From Hadesarchaea archaeon (GTDB taxonomy: Archaea; Hadarchaeota; Hadarchaeia; Hadarchaeales; Hadarchaeaceae), in assembly GCA_023129675.1 (NCBI GenBank), contig JAGMBM010000088.1:1-7028 (forward strand): a stretch of DNA of 7,028 bases, in the 5' to 3' direction. A model generated the notes under the pieces. It was not told where the DNA came from. It saw only the letters and a list, made by a program, of their open reading frames with translations, and ran no database searches. The translations under genes and the position numbers were made by a program. This document shows positions 6,819-7,028 of this stretch, one piece after another; position 1 is the first letter of the stretch; each line of letters opens with the position of its first letter.

Positions 6819-7028
6819 CCTTCCGCCTCCTTTGAAGCCACTCGCTGCGCGAGATCGCGATTGGGACTGAGAAGGTCACAACGCGCTCGAGCTCCCGTGG
6901 CTTGGCCAGCGGCTTCAGCAAAATTTCCTCCTCGAGGGGCTTGAGCTCCAGCGTGGCGTACCCGTAGCTGACGAGGAAGCTCACGAGCCAAGCCCGCGCG
7001 ACGGTCTCCTCGAAGCTCCGTTTAGAGA
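6811..7028 (-). CDS. 3' end of a protein resembling the Nse4 kleisin C-terminal domain
   Basis: The frame is open from the window edge to the TGA at 6813-6811 and gives the last 71 residues. The fragment contains SFEETVARAWLVSFLVSYGY (4-23), a strand-rich middle ending in ILLKPL (35-40), then VVTFSVPIAISRSEW (49-63) and a basic end LQRRRKGG. As I recall the Nse4 C-terminal domain, it has the order S-F-x-x-T-V-E-N-x-F, V-S-F-[LI]-[VI]-x-D-G, a strand ending in P-[VI]-x-P, and later a V-x-S-[FY]-x-x-x-[DE]-W segment. That is the same order with similar spacing. In Smc5/6 this winged-helix domain contacts an SMC head. The 8-base overlap with the MAGE/Nse3-like gene supports the idea. The N-terminal part, where kleisins bind KITE partners, lies outside the window, so an unrelated winged-helix protein is not excluded. 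Confidence 0.5.
   Translation of the reverse strand, partial: SKRSFEETVARAWLVSFLVSYGYATLELKPLEEEILLKPLAKPRELERVVTFSVPIAISRSEWLQRRRKGG

Noticed and set aside
6710..6991. 93-residue - strand frame across the Nse3/Nse4-like junction
   Set aside because: It overlaps the two better supported frames, which show winged-helix-like patterns and a strong ribosome binding site for the GTG at 6818.

Overview
The window looks like a piece of an archaeal chromosome, probably from a thermophilic or deep-branching lineage; I cannot name the phylum. The evidence is a full-length archaeal-type Lhr helicase, TATA-like boxes about 25-30 bases before likely transcription starts, GGTGA/GGAGG-type ribosome binding sites, frequent GTG starts, an oligo-T terminator and tight gene packing. 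Base composition is uneven. The Lhr gene and the two genes at the right edge are visibly G+C rich. The second helicase is less so, and the two membrane-protein genes with their spacers are the most A+T rich.

Left part, + strand: the 3' end of an unrecognised gene (1-168), a complete Lhr-family superfamily 2 helicase with a C-terminal four-cysteine motif (212-3070), and, three bases later, a compact XPD/DinG-like helicase with Walker motifs and a cysteine cluster of unusual spacing (3074-4732). The two helicases are probably co-transcribed and end at a T-rich terminator that lies inside the tail of the convergent gene.

Right part, - strand, read from the right edge leftwards: the 3' end of a gene whose last 71 residues resemble the C-terminal domain of the Nse4 kleisin (6811-7028). 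It overlaps by 8 bases a tandem winged-helix protein resembling MAGE/Nse3 (6201-6818). Next come a small four-helix membrane protein (5726-6157) and a membrane protein built from four near-identical two-helix units (4746-5654). Each membrane-protein gene has its own recognisable promoter.

The most interesting point is the overlapping Nse4-like/Nse3-like pair. In eukaryotes these two proteins form the core of the non-SMC part of the Smc5/6 complex. Finding both resemblances in adjacent, overlapping archaeal genes suggests an archaeal Smc5/6-like or related kleisin-KITE complex. The resemblance rests on patterns recalled by eye and needs profile or structure comparison. The second notable point is the four-unit membrane protein, whose DNA repeats form a mosaic (unit 1 matches unit 2 in one half, unit 2 matches unit 3 in the other), a sign of recent duplication or gene conversion.
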